From contig CP051244.1 of the NCBI GenBank assembly GCA_017795045.1, forward strand, positions 196,009 through 260,008: a DNA stretch of 64,000 nucleotides. Reading direction: 5' to 3'. The notes below the pieces were generated by a model. That model was not told the origin of the DNA. It saw only the letters and a list, made by a program, of their open reading frames with translations, and did no database searches. This document shows positions 8,897 through 18,572 of the stretch, piece after piece. The DNA comes from Allomuricauda sp. (GTDB lineage Bacteria; Bacteroidota; Bacteroidia; Flavobacteriales; Flavobacteriaceae). The position numbers and the translations under genes were made by a program. The first letter of the stretch is position 1, and every line of letters starts with the position of its first letter.

Positions 8897-9349
8897 TTAT
8901 GAACTTAATTTTGCCTTTACAATGTTTGAAATGGTCTTTCCGTCTGCCTGACCGGCCAATTCCTTGGAAACGATGCCCATAACCTTGCCCATATCCTGCA
9001 TTCCCGAAGCACCAATGGAATCAATGGTCTGTACCACCACTTTTTCTATTTCCTCTTCCGTAAGTTGTTCCGGCAAGAACTTTTCAATAATGGCTACCTG
9101 TGCCAATTCGGGTCCAGCCAAATCTTCACGGCCTTGCTCCTGAAAAATGGCAGCACTGTCCTTACGCTGCTTTACCAGCTTCTGGACCAACTTCACTTCT
9201 TCCTCCTCGGAAAGCTCGGAACCAGCTCCTTTATCGGTTTTCGCCAATAAAATTGCCGATTTAATGGCTCGCAATGATTCCAGGGCAACAGTGTCCTTGG
9301 CCTTCATTGCAGCCTTCATTTCTGTCATCACCTTTTCTTGCAAATCCAT
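8897..9349 (-). CDS. yqeY: GatB/YqeY domain protein
   Basis: This is a 150-residue helical protein of the YqeY family, related to the C-terminal tRNA-binding domain of GatB. A role in tRNA-dependent amidation or tRNA handling is suggested for the family but not established. Characteristic segments are LRAIKSAI, LVKQRKDSA and the C-terminal MGKVMGIVSKELAG. It lies 102 bp downstream of ftsZ, beyond a terminator, and 7 bp before the tRNA-Arg gene. Length is normal. Confidence 0.88.
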   Translation of the reverse strand: MDLQEKVMTEMKAAMKAKDTVALESLRAIKSAILLAKTDKGAGSELSEEEEVKLVQKLVKQRKDSAAIFQEQGREDLAGPELAQVAIIEKFLPEQLTEEEIEKVVVQTIDSIGASGMQDMGKVMGIVSKELAGQADGKTISNIVKAKLSS

Positions 9350-9370
9350 TTGAACTTATTTTGGGCTGCG

Positions 9371-9411
9371 AAGATAAAAAATAAACCCGAAAGTCTATTA
9401 ACTTCCGGGTT
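9371..9411 (-). terminator. Terminator downstream of ftsZ
   Basis: On the minus strand, AACCCGGAAGT-TAATAG-ACTTTCGGGTT forms an 11-bp stem with one internal mismatch, followed by TATTTTTTATC. It marks the end of the dcw transcript between ftsZ and yqeY. Confidence 0.75.
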
Positions 9412-9451
9412 CATGATTTCCATTAAAAATGGATATCGATTTTAAACACTA

Positions 9452-11419
9452 CTAATCAACATTATCGTGTAAAAATGAGTTGTTGGAACGCAATTGCAAA
9501 TCGTCATTGCTATCCTCACCCAATGTGGTCCTGGATACCTTCTGTTCCTTGGGAACATCGTTCAGGTCCACTCCTTGTCTTTTATAGGCAGGCTGCTTTT
9601 CTATATCATCAATACTGTTCCGGTTGTTCTGGAATTTATAGTTGAAATTTTTCAGCTTTCTCCTGCGCTCGTCGGCCCTATCTTTTAAAATATCGCTTAT
9701 GGAACTGTTAAAGGGGTCCATACTGGCGGTACTCTCTTCTTCCGCCTTGGCTTCAACCTTTACGGTCTTCTTTTCAAAAACAAGTTCGTTCTCGACCAAT
9801 TTAGGCTCATGGGTCTCAGCCTTTGATTTTGCCCCTGTCAACTTGGTTTCCAACTCCATGTATTCTTCCAAATTGTATCGGGTCTCACCTTGGTTCTTAT
9901 ATTCCAGAACAGGTTTTACCTCTACGTAGTGGTTTACATCAATGTCTTTGACATCGTCATCCAAATTAAAGGTAATGGTGTGCTCCTTTTCATCTTCTTC
10001 CTCTTCAAAGGTATTGTTGAGGGGCATATCAAAACTCAAGGCAAACTGATCTTCATTTTCCTTGTTTTTGGGTGAAACCACTTCTGGGTCCACTACTTCT
10101 ATTTCGTTGATGATATTCTTGGCCTCAATGATGATAAAATCATCATCCACGTTTTCAGGAACGACTTCATCATAGAATACATTGAAGTTTCGGATATAGT
10201 TTGTGGTCGGGATAAGGTCCATCTCTTGGATCTTGGGCTTCACCTCTTCTTCTTCTTCCACCTCCAAAGTGTGCTTTACAATCTCTGGTTCAGGTTCAGG
10301 TTGAACCGGTGCCTTTTTAACGGGAACCTCCTGTACCGATGTGGCCTCTGGTCTCAACTCTTGTTGTGCAGTCTGTTCGTCTTCCAGAGTGTAGAATACT
10401 TTTTTGGATTCCGTGTTCACGATATCATCCTGCTGATCCACGTTAAATCCCGTGGCAATAACAGTTACAGCAATGGATTCTCCTAAATTTTCGTCTTCAC
10501 CAACCCCCATGATGATGTTGGCTCCGTGACCGGCCTCAATCTGGATATGGTCATTGATTTCCCCAATCTCATCAATGGTGATTTCTTGTGAGCCAGAAAC
10601 AATGAGCAGCAATACATTTTTGGCCCCGTTGATCTTGTTATCGTTCAGCAATGGGGAATCCAATGCTTTCATGATGGCCTCACTTGCCCTTGCCGAGCCT
10701 GATGCCGTTGCGGAACCCATAATGGCGGTTCCACTGTTGGAAAGCACCGTCTTGGCATCCCTAAGGTCAATATTTTGTGTGTAGTGGTGCGTAATTACCT
10801 CTGCGATACCCCTTGCCGCAGTGGCCAATACCTCATCCGCTTTGGAGAAGCCGGCCTTAAACCCAAGATTGCCGTAAACTTCACGAAGTTTGTTGTTGTT
10901 GATCACGATCAACGAATCTACATTGGAGCGCAGTTTTTCAATCCCCAGTTGCGCTTGTTTGTTTCGCATGGCCCCTTCAAACTGGAAGGGAATGGTAACG
11001 ATACCCACGGTAAGAATATCCATTTCCTTGGCCAATTTGGCAATGACAGGAGCGGCCCCTGTACCGGTTCCACCTCCCATACCCGCAGTGATAAAGGCCA
11101 TTTTGGTGGTGTGCTCCAGCATACCTTTGATGTCTTCCATACTTTCCAAGGCAGCCTGTTCCCCAACTTCAGGGTTGGCCCCAGCTCCCAGTCCTTCGGT
11201 AAGGGATACCCCCAATTGAATTTTATTGGGAACGGAACTGTTCTGCAAAGCTTGGGAATCGGTATTGCAGATTACAAAGTCCACTCCGTTGATCCCTGCT
11301 TGGAACATGTGGTTGATGGCATTGCTACCTCCTCCACCAACTCCAATTACCTTGATTACGTTGCTTTTGTTCTTGGGCAAATCAAAAGCGATGTTGTCAA
11401 ATTCAGTGTTCTTACTCAT
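9452..11419 (-). CDS. ftsZ: Cell division GTPase FtsZ with long C-terminal extension
   Basis: This is the tubulin-like GTPase that polymerises into the Z-ring. The GTP-binding tract GGGTGTG lies at about residues 115-121, and the T7-loop region is intact. The globular core ends near residue 335. After it comes a linker of about 300 residues, acidic and rich in Glu, Asp and Val. It ends in a conserved-looking tail (SNNSFLHDNVD), presumably the FtsA-binding peptide. At 655 residues it is far longer than the roughly 380-residue E. coli protein, but similar to flavobacterial homologues as I recall them. It is the last gene of the dcw cluster, 26 bp after ftsA. Confidence 0.97.
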   Translation of the reverse strand: MSKNTEFDNIAFDLPKNKSNVIKVIGVGGGGSNAINHMFQAGINGVDFVICNTDSQALQNSSVPNKIQLGVSLTEGLGAGANPEVGEQAALESMEDIKGMLEHTTKMAFITAGMGGGTGTGAAPVIAKLAKEMDILTVGIVTIPFQFEGAMRNKQAQLGIEKLRSNVDSLIVINNNKLREVYGNLGFKAGFSKADEVLATAARGIAEVITHHYTQNIDLRDAKTVLSNSGTAIMGSATASGSARASEAIMKALDSPLLNDNKINGAKNVLLLIVSGSQEITIDEIGEINDHIQIEAGHGANIIMGVGEDENLGESIAVTVIATGFNVDQQDDIVNTESKKVFYTLEDEQTAQQELRPEATSVQEVPVKKAPVQPEPEPEIVKHTLEVEEEEEVKPKIQEMDLIPTTNYIRNFNVFYDEVVPENVDDDFIIIEAKNIINEIEVVDPEVVSPKNKENEDQFALSFDMPLNNTFEEEEDEKEHTITFNLDDDVKDIDVNHYVEVKPVLEYKNQGETRYNLEEYMELETKLTGAKSKAETHEPKLVENELVFEKKTVKVEAKAEEESTASMDPFNSSISDILKDRADERRRKLKNFNYKFQNNRNSIDDIEKQPAYKRQGVDLNDVPKEQKVSRTTLGEDSNDDLQLRSNNSFLHDNVD

Positions 11420-11445
11420 GACAGTTGTGTTTCTTTATGGGGTTA

Positions 11446-12771
11446 TTATTCTGCGTTGTCCAAAAAATCCTTCAACTTCTCGGACCATTTGTCAAAAATG
11501 GATTTTCGTTCCTTGTGCGACACCGTATTGGTGCCCGCCATTTGTTCTTGTCCTACCAAGACCTTTTCTTCCTCATCCAACCCATCCATATCTCCCTCAA
11601 CAGGAATTGTCTTGGTTTCCAATGCCTTCATCAACAGTCCAACTGCGGTGGCATATAGTGGACTTGCCACTTCTTCATCGGAATCGCCCGCCAAATGCTC
11701 GTTGGGGTATCCTATTCGGGTGTCCATTCCGGTAATGTATTCCACCAATTGCTTCAAATGCTTCAACTGGCTTCCCCCACCGGTAAGGACGATGCCCGCA
11801 ATCAGTTTTTTCTTTTGTTCCTCGTGCCCGTAGTTCTTGATCTCCACATACACCTGCTCTATGATTTCCACCACTCGGGCATGAATGATCTTGGAGAGGT
11901 TTTTTAGGGTGATTTCCTTGGGTTCACGACCGCGCAATCCGGGAATGGAAACAATTTCATTGTCCTTGTTCTCCCCCGGCCATGCGGAACCAAACTTCAT
12001 TTTAAGCAGTTCGGCCTGTTTTTCTATAATGGAGCACCCTTCCTTGATATCCTCGGTGATGACGTTTCCACCAAATGGGATTACGGAGGTATGGCGAATG
12101 ATGCCGTCCTTAAAAATGGCAAGGTCGGTGGTTCCACCCCCTATATCGAGAAGTGCCACACCGGCTTCTTTTTCCTCTTGGCTCAAAACCGCTTCTGCAG
12201 ATGCCAAGGGTTCCAAGGTAATATTGCCCAGTTCCAATCCTGAGCTTTTAATACATCTTCCAATATTCTTGATGGAGGAAACCTGACCCACCACCACATG
12301 GAAATTGGCTTCCAATCGGCCACCGTACATTCCCCTGGGTTCTTTGATCTCGGCTTGGCCGTCCACTTTGTACTCCTGTGGCAATACGTGGATGATCTCC
12401 TCACCGGGAAGCATGACCAATTTGTACACTTGGTTGCAAAGCTTGTCCAGATCATCATTGTTGATGACTTCTTCGGAATTTGGCCTGGTGATATAATCAC
12501 TATGCTGTAGACTGCGGATATGCTGCCCTGCAATTCCTGCCACCACGGAACCAATCTTTAGACCCGAGTTGACCTCTGCCTGTTCCACGGCCTGCTGAAT
12601 GGAGGAAATGGTCTGTGTAATATTGTTGACCACACCTCTGTGCACACCTAAGCTTTTGGCTTTCCCCGAACCCAAAACCTCAATTTTACCATACTCATTT
12701 TCCCTTCCAATGATCGCTACGATCTTGGTGGTTCCAATGTCCAAACCAACTGAATAATTACCCTGTGCCAT
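11446..12771 (-). CDS. ftsA: Cell division protein FtsA
   Basis: This is an actin-like ATPase that anchors FtsZ to the membrane. Evidence includes the N-terminal phosphate-1 motif GLDIGTTKI, the phosphate-2 motif LLDIGGGTTDLA, and the adenosine motif IVLTGGGSQL. The C-terminal segment KWSEKLKDFL looks like the amphipathic membrane-targeting helix. Length (441) is normal. It sits between ftsQ (3 bp) and ftsZ (26 bp). Confidence 0.96.
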   Translation of the reverse strand: MAQGNYSVGLDIGTTKIVAIIGRENEYGKIEVLGSGKAKSLGVHRGVVNNITQTISSIQQAVEQAEVNSGLKIGSVVAGIAGQHIRSLQHSDYITRPNSEEVINNDDLDKLCNQVYKLVMLPGEEIIHVLPQEYKVDGQAEIKEPRGMYGGRLEANFHVVVGQVSSIKNIGRCIKSSGLELGNITLEPLASAEAVLSQEEKEAGVALLDIGGGTTDLAIFKDGIIRHTSVIPFGGNVITEDIKEGCSIIEKQAELLKMKFGSAWPGENKDNEIVSIPGLRGREPKEITLKNLSKIIHARVVEIIEQVYVEIKNYGHEEQKKKLIAGIVLTGGGSQLKHLKQLVEYITGMDTRIGYPNEHLAGDSDEEVASPLYATAVGLLMKALETKTIPVEGDMDGLDEEEKVLVGQEQMAGTNTVSHKERKSIFDKWSEKLKDFLDNAE

Positions 12772-12774
12772 ATC

Positions 12775-13494
12775 TTAAATTTTGGTACAAACCACTTGAT
12801 TGCTATATTCCAAACTCACTATTGCATAACTCTCCAAGGAATTGTCCTTGGTCGCCTTGACATAAAAGGCCATAAAATTTTTGAACTTTTCGTTCAGATT
12901 GTCCACCCCTCCCAAATTCACCACAAAGTTTTCCATTCGGAACCTTAACTGGTACTTTCCTTCTTCCTCAATATGTATCCCGATGACGTTTTTCCGTAGA
13001 AAATCATCCTCGTTGATATAGTTCAATATCTCATACGCATCTTCAAGGGTTTTACCTGTAATCTCACCTGTGATTATAGGCACCCTTGCCGAATGATGTT
13101 TGGAAAGCGGCATGCGCTTCCCTAGATCATCCAAATAAAATTTAGAGATTCCCTCCACTCTTCCAATGGGTTTACGCTGAACAATCTTAGAGATAAGTTC
13201 TCCGTTCACAGTAAGATAGACCTGGGCGCTTTTAACCATATCGTTGGACAGAATTACCTCCTCTATGGTATTCAAAACTAACTGTTCTTTGGCCCTATTT
13301 TTTACAGGTCCGTAATTTTGTATTAACAATTTATTAACTGCGTCCTCTGTGAGATACAAACTATTGTCTCCCAGAAACTTAATGGACATATCACTCACCT
13401 CCCTCTTTTTGCTCCGCATATCGGCAAAACCATAAAGGGCAACCAGCGAAATGGACAAGAATGCCAATTTTATGTAATTCCAATTAACTCGCAT
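12775..13494 (-). CDS. ftsQ: Cell division protein FtsQ
   Basis: This is a bitopic inner-membrane divisome protein. It has a short cytoplasmic N-terminus, one transmembrane helix at about residues 8-25 (IKLAFLSISLVALYGFA), then a POTRA-like and FtsQ-type periplasmic domain. The identification rests on size, topology and position between murC and ftsA. The start overlaps the murC stop by 11 bp, indicating translational coupling. Confidence 0.9.
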   Translation of the reverse strand: MRVNWNYIKLAFLSISLVALYGFADMRSKKREVSDMSIKFLGDNSLYLTEDAVNKLLIQNYGPVKNRAKEQLVLNTIEEVILSNDMVKSAQVYLTVNGELISKIVQRKPIGRVEGISKFYLDDLGKRMPLSKHHSARVPIITGEITGKTLEDAYEILNYINEDDFLRKNVIGIHIEEEGKYQLRFRMENFVVNLGGVDNLNEKFKNFMAFYVKATKDNSLESYAIVSLEYSNQVVCTKI

Positions 13495-14833
13495 AGGTCA
13501 GTTCTTTTTTGATCTTGGACACTTCCAATCCTATGTCCCCCGCACCAATGGCGACCAAGACCCCTGTTCTATATTTTTTTATTTCATCAATCAAATCCGA
13601 TTTGGAGACCAGTCTCTTATTTGGATTGCTGATTTTCTCCATCAACCAAGTTGAATTCACCCCTGGAACGGGTTCTTCCCGCGCAGGGTAGATTTCCATC
13701 AATAAAATCTCATCAAACCTGGATAGGCTCGCGGCAAAATCATCCACAAAATCCTTTGTCCTTGAGAAAAGATGGGGCTGAAATATGGCCGTGACCTTTT
13801 CGCCCGGATGCATTTCCCGTATCGCTTGATGTACCGCTTCAATTTCTGTGGGATGGTGCGCATAATCATCTATAAAGGCAAAACCCTTTTCCTTGATCTG
13901 ATAGGAAAACCTGCGCTGCACCCCCTTAAAACTTTCCAATGCCTTGGCCAACTGTTGTGGTGAACAGCCTGTCTGCTCCGCCATGGCAAAAGCGACCAAT
14001 CCGTTGAGCAAATTGTGCCTTCCCGGTTTATTGAACTTCACATCTGCAAGCCTACCCGAAGGAGTGACCAAATCAAATATGTAAGTCCCTTGTTCCGTTT
14101 TAATATTTTCTATACAATAGGCCGAGCCATCCTCTATGCCATACGTAATACCTTCCATGGGCAATCCGTTGCGCACAAAAAGAGTGCCCCCCGGTTTAAT
14201 CTGCCCAGCAAATGCCCTGAAAGTATCTTCCAATTGCTCCTTGGTCCCATAAATATCCAAGTGATCGGCATCCATGGAGGTTATGCAGGCCACATTGGGG
14301 AACAATTGCAAAAAGGAGCGGTCAAATTCATCGGCCTCCACCACAGAGTATTCAGTCCCGTCCAACACAAAATTGCTGTTGAAGTCTTCCGAAACACCTC
14401 CCAAAAATGCCGTAAAGGGTAAGCCACATTCTCGTAGCAAATGGGCCAAAATGCAGGACGTGGTCGTCTTTCCGTGTGTCCCGGCCACCGCTAGGCAGAA
14501 GGTATCCTTGGTGATGATTCCCAATACCTCGGAGCGCTTCTTGATTTCAAAGCCATTGTTTTTGTAAAACTGCAGCTCCGAATGACTTCTAGGTACCGCA
14601 GGGGTATACACCACAAGGGTTCCTTCTTGCTTGAAGTTTTCTGGGATGACCTCCACATTGTCCTCAAAATGCACGGCAATGCCCTTTTCCACCAACCCAT
14701 CGGTAATAGGGGTGGATGTACGATCGTATCCGGCCACATCTTTTCCAATAAAATGGAAATACCGGGCCAAGGCGGACATACCTATACCTCCGATTCCGAT
14801 AAAATAGACACTATGGATATCCTTTACATTCAT
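13484..14833 (-). CDS. murC: UDP-N-acetylmuramate--L-alanine ligase MurC
   Basis: This cytoplasmic ligase adds L-Ala to UDP-MurNAc. The Mur-ligase ATP-binding motif GTHGKTTT, the N-terminal GIGGIGMSA and the later YAHHPTEI are clear. I choose the ATG at 14833 (MNVKDIHSVYF) over a longer frame opening at 14875. The extra 14 residues would run into the dispersed repeat at 14849-14873 and do not resemble MurC. The intergenic repeat pair separates it from murG. Confidence 0.96.
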   Translation of the reverse strand: MNVKDIHSVYFIGIGGIGMSALARYFHFIGKDVAGYDRTSTPITDGLVEKGIAVHFEDNVEVIPENFKQEGTLVVYTPAVPRSHSELQFYKNNGFEIKKRSEVLGIITKDTFCLAVAGTHGKTTTSCILAHLLRECGLPFTAFLGGVSEDFNSNFVLDGTEYSVVEADEFDRSFLQLFPNVACITSMDADHLDIYGTKEQLEDTFRAFAGQIKPGGTLFVRNGLPMEGITYGIEDGSAYCIENIKTEQGTYIFDLVTPSGRLADVKFNKPGRHNLLNGLVAFAMAEQTGCSPQQLAKALESFKGVQRRFSYQIKEKGFAFIDDYAHHPTEIEAVHQAIREMHPGEKVTAIFQPHLFSRTKDFVDDFAASLSRFDEILLMEIYPAREEPVPGVNSTWLMEKISNPNKRLVSKSDLIDEIKKYRTGVLVAIGAGDIGLEVSKIKKELTYAS

Positions 14834-14848
14834 TTTTCTATTATGAAT

Positions 14849-14918
14849 TGTCAGTTCGAGCGCAGTCGAGAACAAGATTCATAAGACTGTGCACCTTTCG
14901 ACTGCGCTCAAGGTGACA
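14849..14918. repeat. Inverted pair of a dispersed intergenic repeat (murG-murC gap)
   Basis: One arm, around TTCGAGCGCAGTCGA (14854-14868), faces its near reverse complement, around TTTCGACTGCGCTCAAG (14896-14912), about 25 bp away. Flanks TGTCA and TGACA complete the palindrome. Related copies occur at 23606-23668 and 38005-38030 in this window. The structure resembles a REP-type extragenic palindrome that would fold as a hairpin in the dcw mRNA. Confidence 0.75.
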
Positions 14919-14950
14919 TAACTTTAGACTTTGTGTGCCCTCTTCCAACA

Positions 14951-16042
14951 TCATTCTTTTAATAACTTTTCAATTTCATCAACAATATGTTCCGTAGCCT
15001 TGGGCATGGCCAATTTTTTAATGTTCACCCCCAACTTTTGCTGCATTTCTTCCGAATCCAACAGACCCGAGAATGCATTTTCAAATGTGCTGTCCAGTTC
15101 ATCCTCCTTGAGCATGATGGCCGCATCTTTTACAGCCAGCGCTTTTGCATTTTGGGTTTGATGATCCTCGGCCACATTGGGCGATGGGATAAAAACCACC
15201 GGTTTCCCCACCAGACACAACTCTGATACCGAACCGGCACCGGCTCGGGAAATGATGACATCGGCCATGGTGTAGGCCAAATCCATCCTGTTGACAAAGG
15301 CCAACACTTTCACCCTATCGGAATCGTATTTTTTATACTCCTCATAGTAGAGTTTTCCACATTGCCACAGTACCTGCAACCCTCTTTTTTCAAAGAAATC
15401 GAGCTCCTTTTCAATCAATTGGTTGATACGACGCGCCCCTAAACTTCCCCCCAGCACCAAAACCAATTTTTTCCAGGCATCCAATCCAAAAAAAGTACCA
15501 GCTTCATCTTTCGTCGATTTTAAATCCACCAAATCCATTCGGATAGGATTTCCGGTCTTTACAATCTTTTCCTTTGGAAAAAAACGTTCCATACCGTCAT
15601 AGGCTACACATATCTTTTTGGCCTTCCCAGCCAATAGTTTGTTGGTAATTCCCGCGAAGGAATTCTGCTCTTGCAACACACAGGGAACGCCCGAACTTTC
15701 GGCCATCCGCAACAATGGTCCGCTCGCAAACCCTCCCGTACCTATGGCCACATGGGGTTGAAACTGCTTCACTATTTTGCGTGCTGCCAACAAACTACTT
15801 ATCAGTTTAAAGGGAAACATGAGATTCTTCAATGTCAGTTTCCGTTGTATTCCACTTATCCACAGGCCTTTAATTTCGTATCCGGCCTGCGGTACTTTTT
15901 CCATTTCCATTTTATCCTTGGCCCCTACGAACAAAAATTCCGCATTGGGATGCCTTTTTTTTAGCTCATTGGCTATGGCTATAGCCGGATAAATGTGGCC
16001 ACCCGTTCCGCCTCCAGAAAGTATAAACCTATATCTGTCCAC
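14951..16042 (-). CDS. murG: UDP-GlcNAc:undecaprenyl-PP-MurNAc-pentapeptide GlcNAc transferase MurG
   Basis: This peripheral membrane glycosyltransferase converts lipid I to lipid II. The signature [10 protein letters not shown] is at residues 11-20. The C-terminal donor-binding region contains [12 protein letters not shown] and [13 protein letters not shown]. The start is GTG at 16042 and overlaps the ftsW stop by 14 bp. Length (363) is normal. Confidence 0.96.
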   Translation of the reverse strand: MDRYRFILSGGGTGGHIYPAIAIANELKKRHPNAEFLFVGAKDKMEMEKVPQAGYEIKGLWISGIQRKLTLKNLMFPFKLISSLLAARKIVKQFQPHVAIGTGGFASGPLLRMAESSGVPCVLQEQNSFAGITNKLLAGKAKKICVAYDGMERFFPKEKIVKTGNPIRMDLVDLKSTKDEAGTFFGLDAWKKLVLVLGGSLGARRINQLIEKELDFFEKRGLQVLWQCGKLYYEEYKKYDSDRVKVLAFVNRMDLAYTMADVIISRAGAGSVSELCLVGKPVVFIPSPNVAEDHQTQNAKALAVKDAAIMLKEDELDSTFENAFSGLLDSEEMQQKLGVNIKKLAMPKATEHIVDEIEKLLKE

Positions 16043-17234
16043 TCAATACTTCTAAAGGGTTGGTCTCATCTATATCATAGGATTGCTCCTCCAAATTCTC
16101 TTTTTTGTTGCTTGCGCTCAACACAATTCCGATGGCCATACAGGTCATCCAAATGGACGTACCCCCCATACTGATCAGTGGCAAGGGTTGCCCCGTAACC
16201 GGAAACAACTGTACAACTACGGCCATATTGATGAATGCCTGAAAAACAATGGGCAGTCCTACCCCTATCACCAATAATTTCGAAAACACTGTCTTGGCCG
16301 AATGGGCCACCACCACGATCCTGAACAATAGCAACAAATAGAAAAACAACAAAGCACCACCGCCCAACAGCCCATATTCCTCAATAATGATGGCAAAAAT
16401 GAAATCCGAAGTACTTTGCGACAGCATGTTCTTCATGACGCTTTTCCCTGCCCCTTTGCCTACAACACCGCCTTCTGCAATGGCAATCTGGGCCAAGGTC
16501 AACTGGTGCAGGTCGTCCTTATCCGCCTGTTCAGGGTGGATGAAAGTCTCTATCCTGGATTTCCATGTCCCTGCCCGTTGGGGCAACGCTTCGGGGGCCT
16601 TGAACAGTACAAAAAGGAACATTCCTGCCAGCACAATTCCGGTACCCACCATGGCAAACAAATATTTTAGGGGATATCCGCCCAAAAAACACAACACCAA
16701 TACCAAAAAGCAGATGATGGCCGCGGTTGAAAAGTTTTCGGGCAATATCAATAATACCACCAAGGCGGTTGGCAGCCACAAGGGCAAAATACTTTCCTTA
16801 AAGGTGATCTGGGTATCCTTGATCTTCGTCAAATACCTCGCAATCCAAATCATAAGGACCACAGATGCTAAGGTCGATGTCTGAAAATTGACCCCAACAA
16901 ATGGAATCTTGATCCAGCGATTTGCAGTCACCCCTCCAATCTCTGTCTCCACGGTAAGCGTATAACCCAGCAAAATCAGCACAATGGGCAACGCAATTAT
17001 GGAAAGTCCTTTAAAATAATGGGTGGGTATACGATGGACCGCATAAATGATCCCAAATCCCAAAAACAACAGTACAGCATGCTTTACCAAATGACCCAAA
17101 GTGGTCCCATCGCCATTTACGTAGACTAGGTTGGTACTGGCACTATAGACCGGCAAAAATGAGAAAAGGGCCAATAGGGCCACTACGCCCCAAATGGCTT
17201 TATCTCCTTTCAAATTTTTGAACACGGTTTTCAC
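16029..17234 (-). CDS. ftsW: SEDS peptidoglycan polymerase FtsW
   Basis: This is a polytopic inner-membrane glycosyltransferase of the SEDS family that works with FtsI at the septum. About 10 hydrophobic helices are visible, together with the C-terminal signature [11 protein letters not shown]. The start is GTG at 17234, three bases after murD, with strong resemblance to flavobacterial N-termini ([11 protein letters not shown]). Length (401) is normal. Confidence 0.94.
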   Translation of the reverse strand: MKTVFKNLKGDKAIWGVVALLALFSFLPVYSASTNLVYVNGDGTTLGHLVKHAVLLFLGFGIIYAVHRIPTHYFKGLSIIALPIVLILLGYTLTVETEIGGVTANRWIKIPFVGVNFQTSTLASVVLMIWIARYLTKIKDTQITFKESILPLWLPTALVVLLILPENFSTAAIICFLVLVLCFLGGYPLKYLFAMVGTGIVLAGMFLFVLFKAPEALPQRAGTWKSRIETFIHPEQADKDDLHQLTLAQIAIAEGGVVGKGAGKSVMKNMLSQSTSDFIFAIIIEEYGLLGGGALLFFYLLLLFRIVVVAHSAKTVFSKLLVIGVGLPIVFQAFINMAVVVQLFPVTGQPLPLISMGGTSIWMTCMAIGIVLSASNKKENLEEQSYDIDETNPLEVLSGQI

Positions 17235-17237
17235 GGT

Positions 17238-18572
17238 TTATAGGTTTTTTACGGTTTCCTTAAATTGATTTCCTCGGTCCTCATAGTTCTCAAACAGGTC
17301 GAAACTGGCACAGGCCGGAGACAACAACACGGCATCTCCACGCTCGGCAATCTTATAGGCCACCTTTACGGCCTCTTCCATGGAATAGGTCTCCACCATA
17401 AGATCAATGACATTTCCAAAAGCTGACTTCAGCTTGGAATTGTCCATTCCCAAGCAGACAATTGCCTTCACTTTTTCCCGGACCAAAGGCATCAATTCGG
17501 AATAATCGTTGCCCTTGTCCACTCCACCTACGATCCAAACAATGGGTCGTTTTATGCCATCAAGGGCATAATAGGTGGCATTCACATTGGTAGCCTTGGA
17601 GTCGTTGATGTACTCCACGTGGTTGATTTTCAAAACCTTCTCCAATCGGTGGGGCACCCCTTGGAACGACTGGATACTCTGACGGATGGTCTCCTTCCTC
17701 ACTTTCACCAATAGGGCAGCCATACTGGCGGCCATGGTATTCTTTACGTTGTGTTGCCCTTCCAAGGCCAAAATATCTGTACTCATTTCCAAGGTTTTAT
17801 GTTCTAATTTTATATGTATCGTTTTATCTTCCAACCAAGCTCCTTCCCCTACTTTCCTTTTTAAGGAAAATGGAACCAATTTGGATTGAACGGGGTTCTT
17901 TTTGAGCCAATCTCCAATCACTTCATCATCTGCATCATAAATCAGGTAATCTTTTTCATCCTGATTCATCGCGATGCGAAATTTGGAGGCGATATAATTT
18001 TCAAATTGATAGTCATATCGGTCCAAGTGGTCGGGGGTAATATTGGTGATCAGGGCAATGTGGGGTTTAAAGTCCACGATTCCATCCAGTTGAAAACTGC
18101 TGATTTCCAACACATACTGGCCATAATCCTTTTCCGCTACCATTTTAGCATAACTGTCGCCAATGTTTCCGGCCATACCCACATTCATTCCTCCTTCTTT
18201 CAACAGATGGTAGGTCATCATGGTGGTAGTGGTTTTGCCATTGCTACCTGTGATTCCAATTAAGGTCGCATCCGTATATTTTGAAGCGAATTCTATTTCC
18301 GAAATCACTGGAATACCTTTTGCCACCAATTGTTTCACCAAGGGGACCTTATCTGGAATCCCAGGGCTTTTCATGACCACATCAGCATTCAGGATCTTGG
18401 TCTCGGTATGTTGGCCCGACTCCCATTCAATCTCAAAATGTTCAAGAACTTTTTTATAGGTTTCCTTTATTTCGCCTTTATCCGAAACAAAGACTTCAAA
18501 TCCTTTTTGTTTTCCCAAAATGGCGGTTCCCACACCACTTTCTCCTCCTCCCAATATCACCAAGCGAGCCAT
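17238..18572 (-). CDS. murD: UDP-MurNAc-L-Ala--D-glutamate ligase MurD
   Basis: This cytoplasmic Mur ligase adds D-Glu. The N-terminal nucleotide motif GGGESGVG, the ATP-binding GITGSNGKTTT, ITPDHLDRY and YINDSKATN are all present. The MurD start abuts the mraY stop codon with no gap. Length (444) is normal. Confidence 0.96.
   Translation of the reverse strand: MARLVILGGGESGVGTAILGKQKGFEVFVSDKGEIKETYKKVLEHFEIEWESGQHTETKILNADVVMKSPGIPDKVPLVKQLVAKGIPVISEIEFASKYTDATLIGITGSNGKTTTTMMTYHLLKEGGMNVGMAGNIGDSYAKMVAEKDYGQYVLEISSFQLDGIVDFKPHIALITNITPDHLDRYDYQFENYIASKFRIAMNQDEKDYLIYDADDEVIGDWLKKNPVQSKLVPFSLKRKVGEGAWLEDKTIHIKLEHKTLEMSTDILALEGQHNVKNTMAASMAALLVKVRKETIRQSIQSFQGVPHRLEKVLKINHVEYINDSKATNVNATYYALDGIKRPIVWIVGGVDKGNDYSELMPLVREKVKAIVCLGMDNSKLKSAFGNVIDLMVETYSMEEAVKVAYKIAERGDAVLLSPACASFDLFENYEDRGNQFKETVKNL

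Noticed and set aside
10775..11833. Long open frame (352 codons) on the plus strand across ftsZ and ftsA
   Set aside because: It is antisense to two certain genes. The translation is low-complexity, without any family motif or promoter, and arises from codon bias of the real genes.
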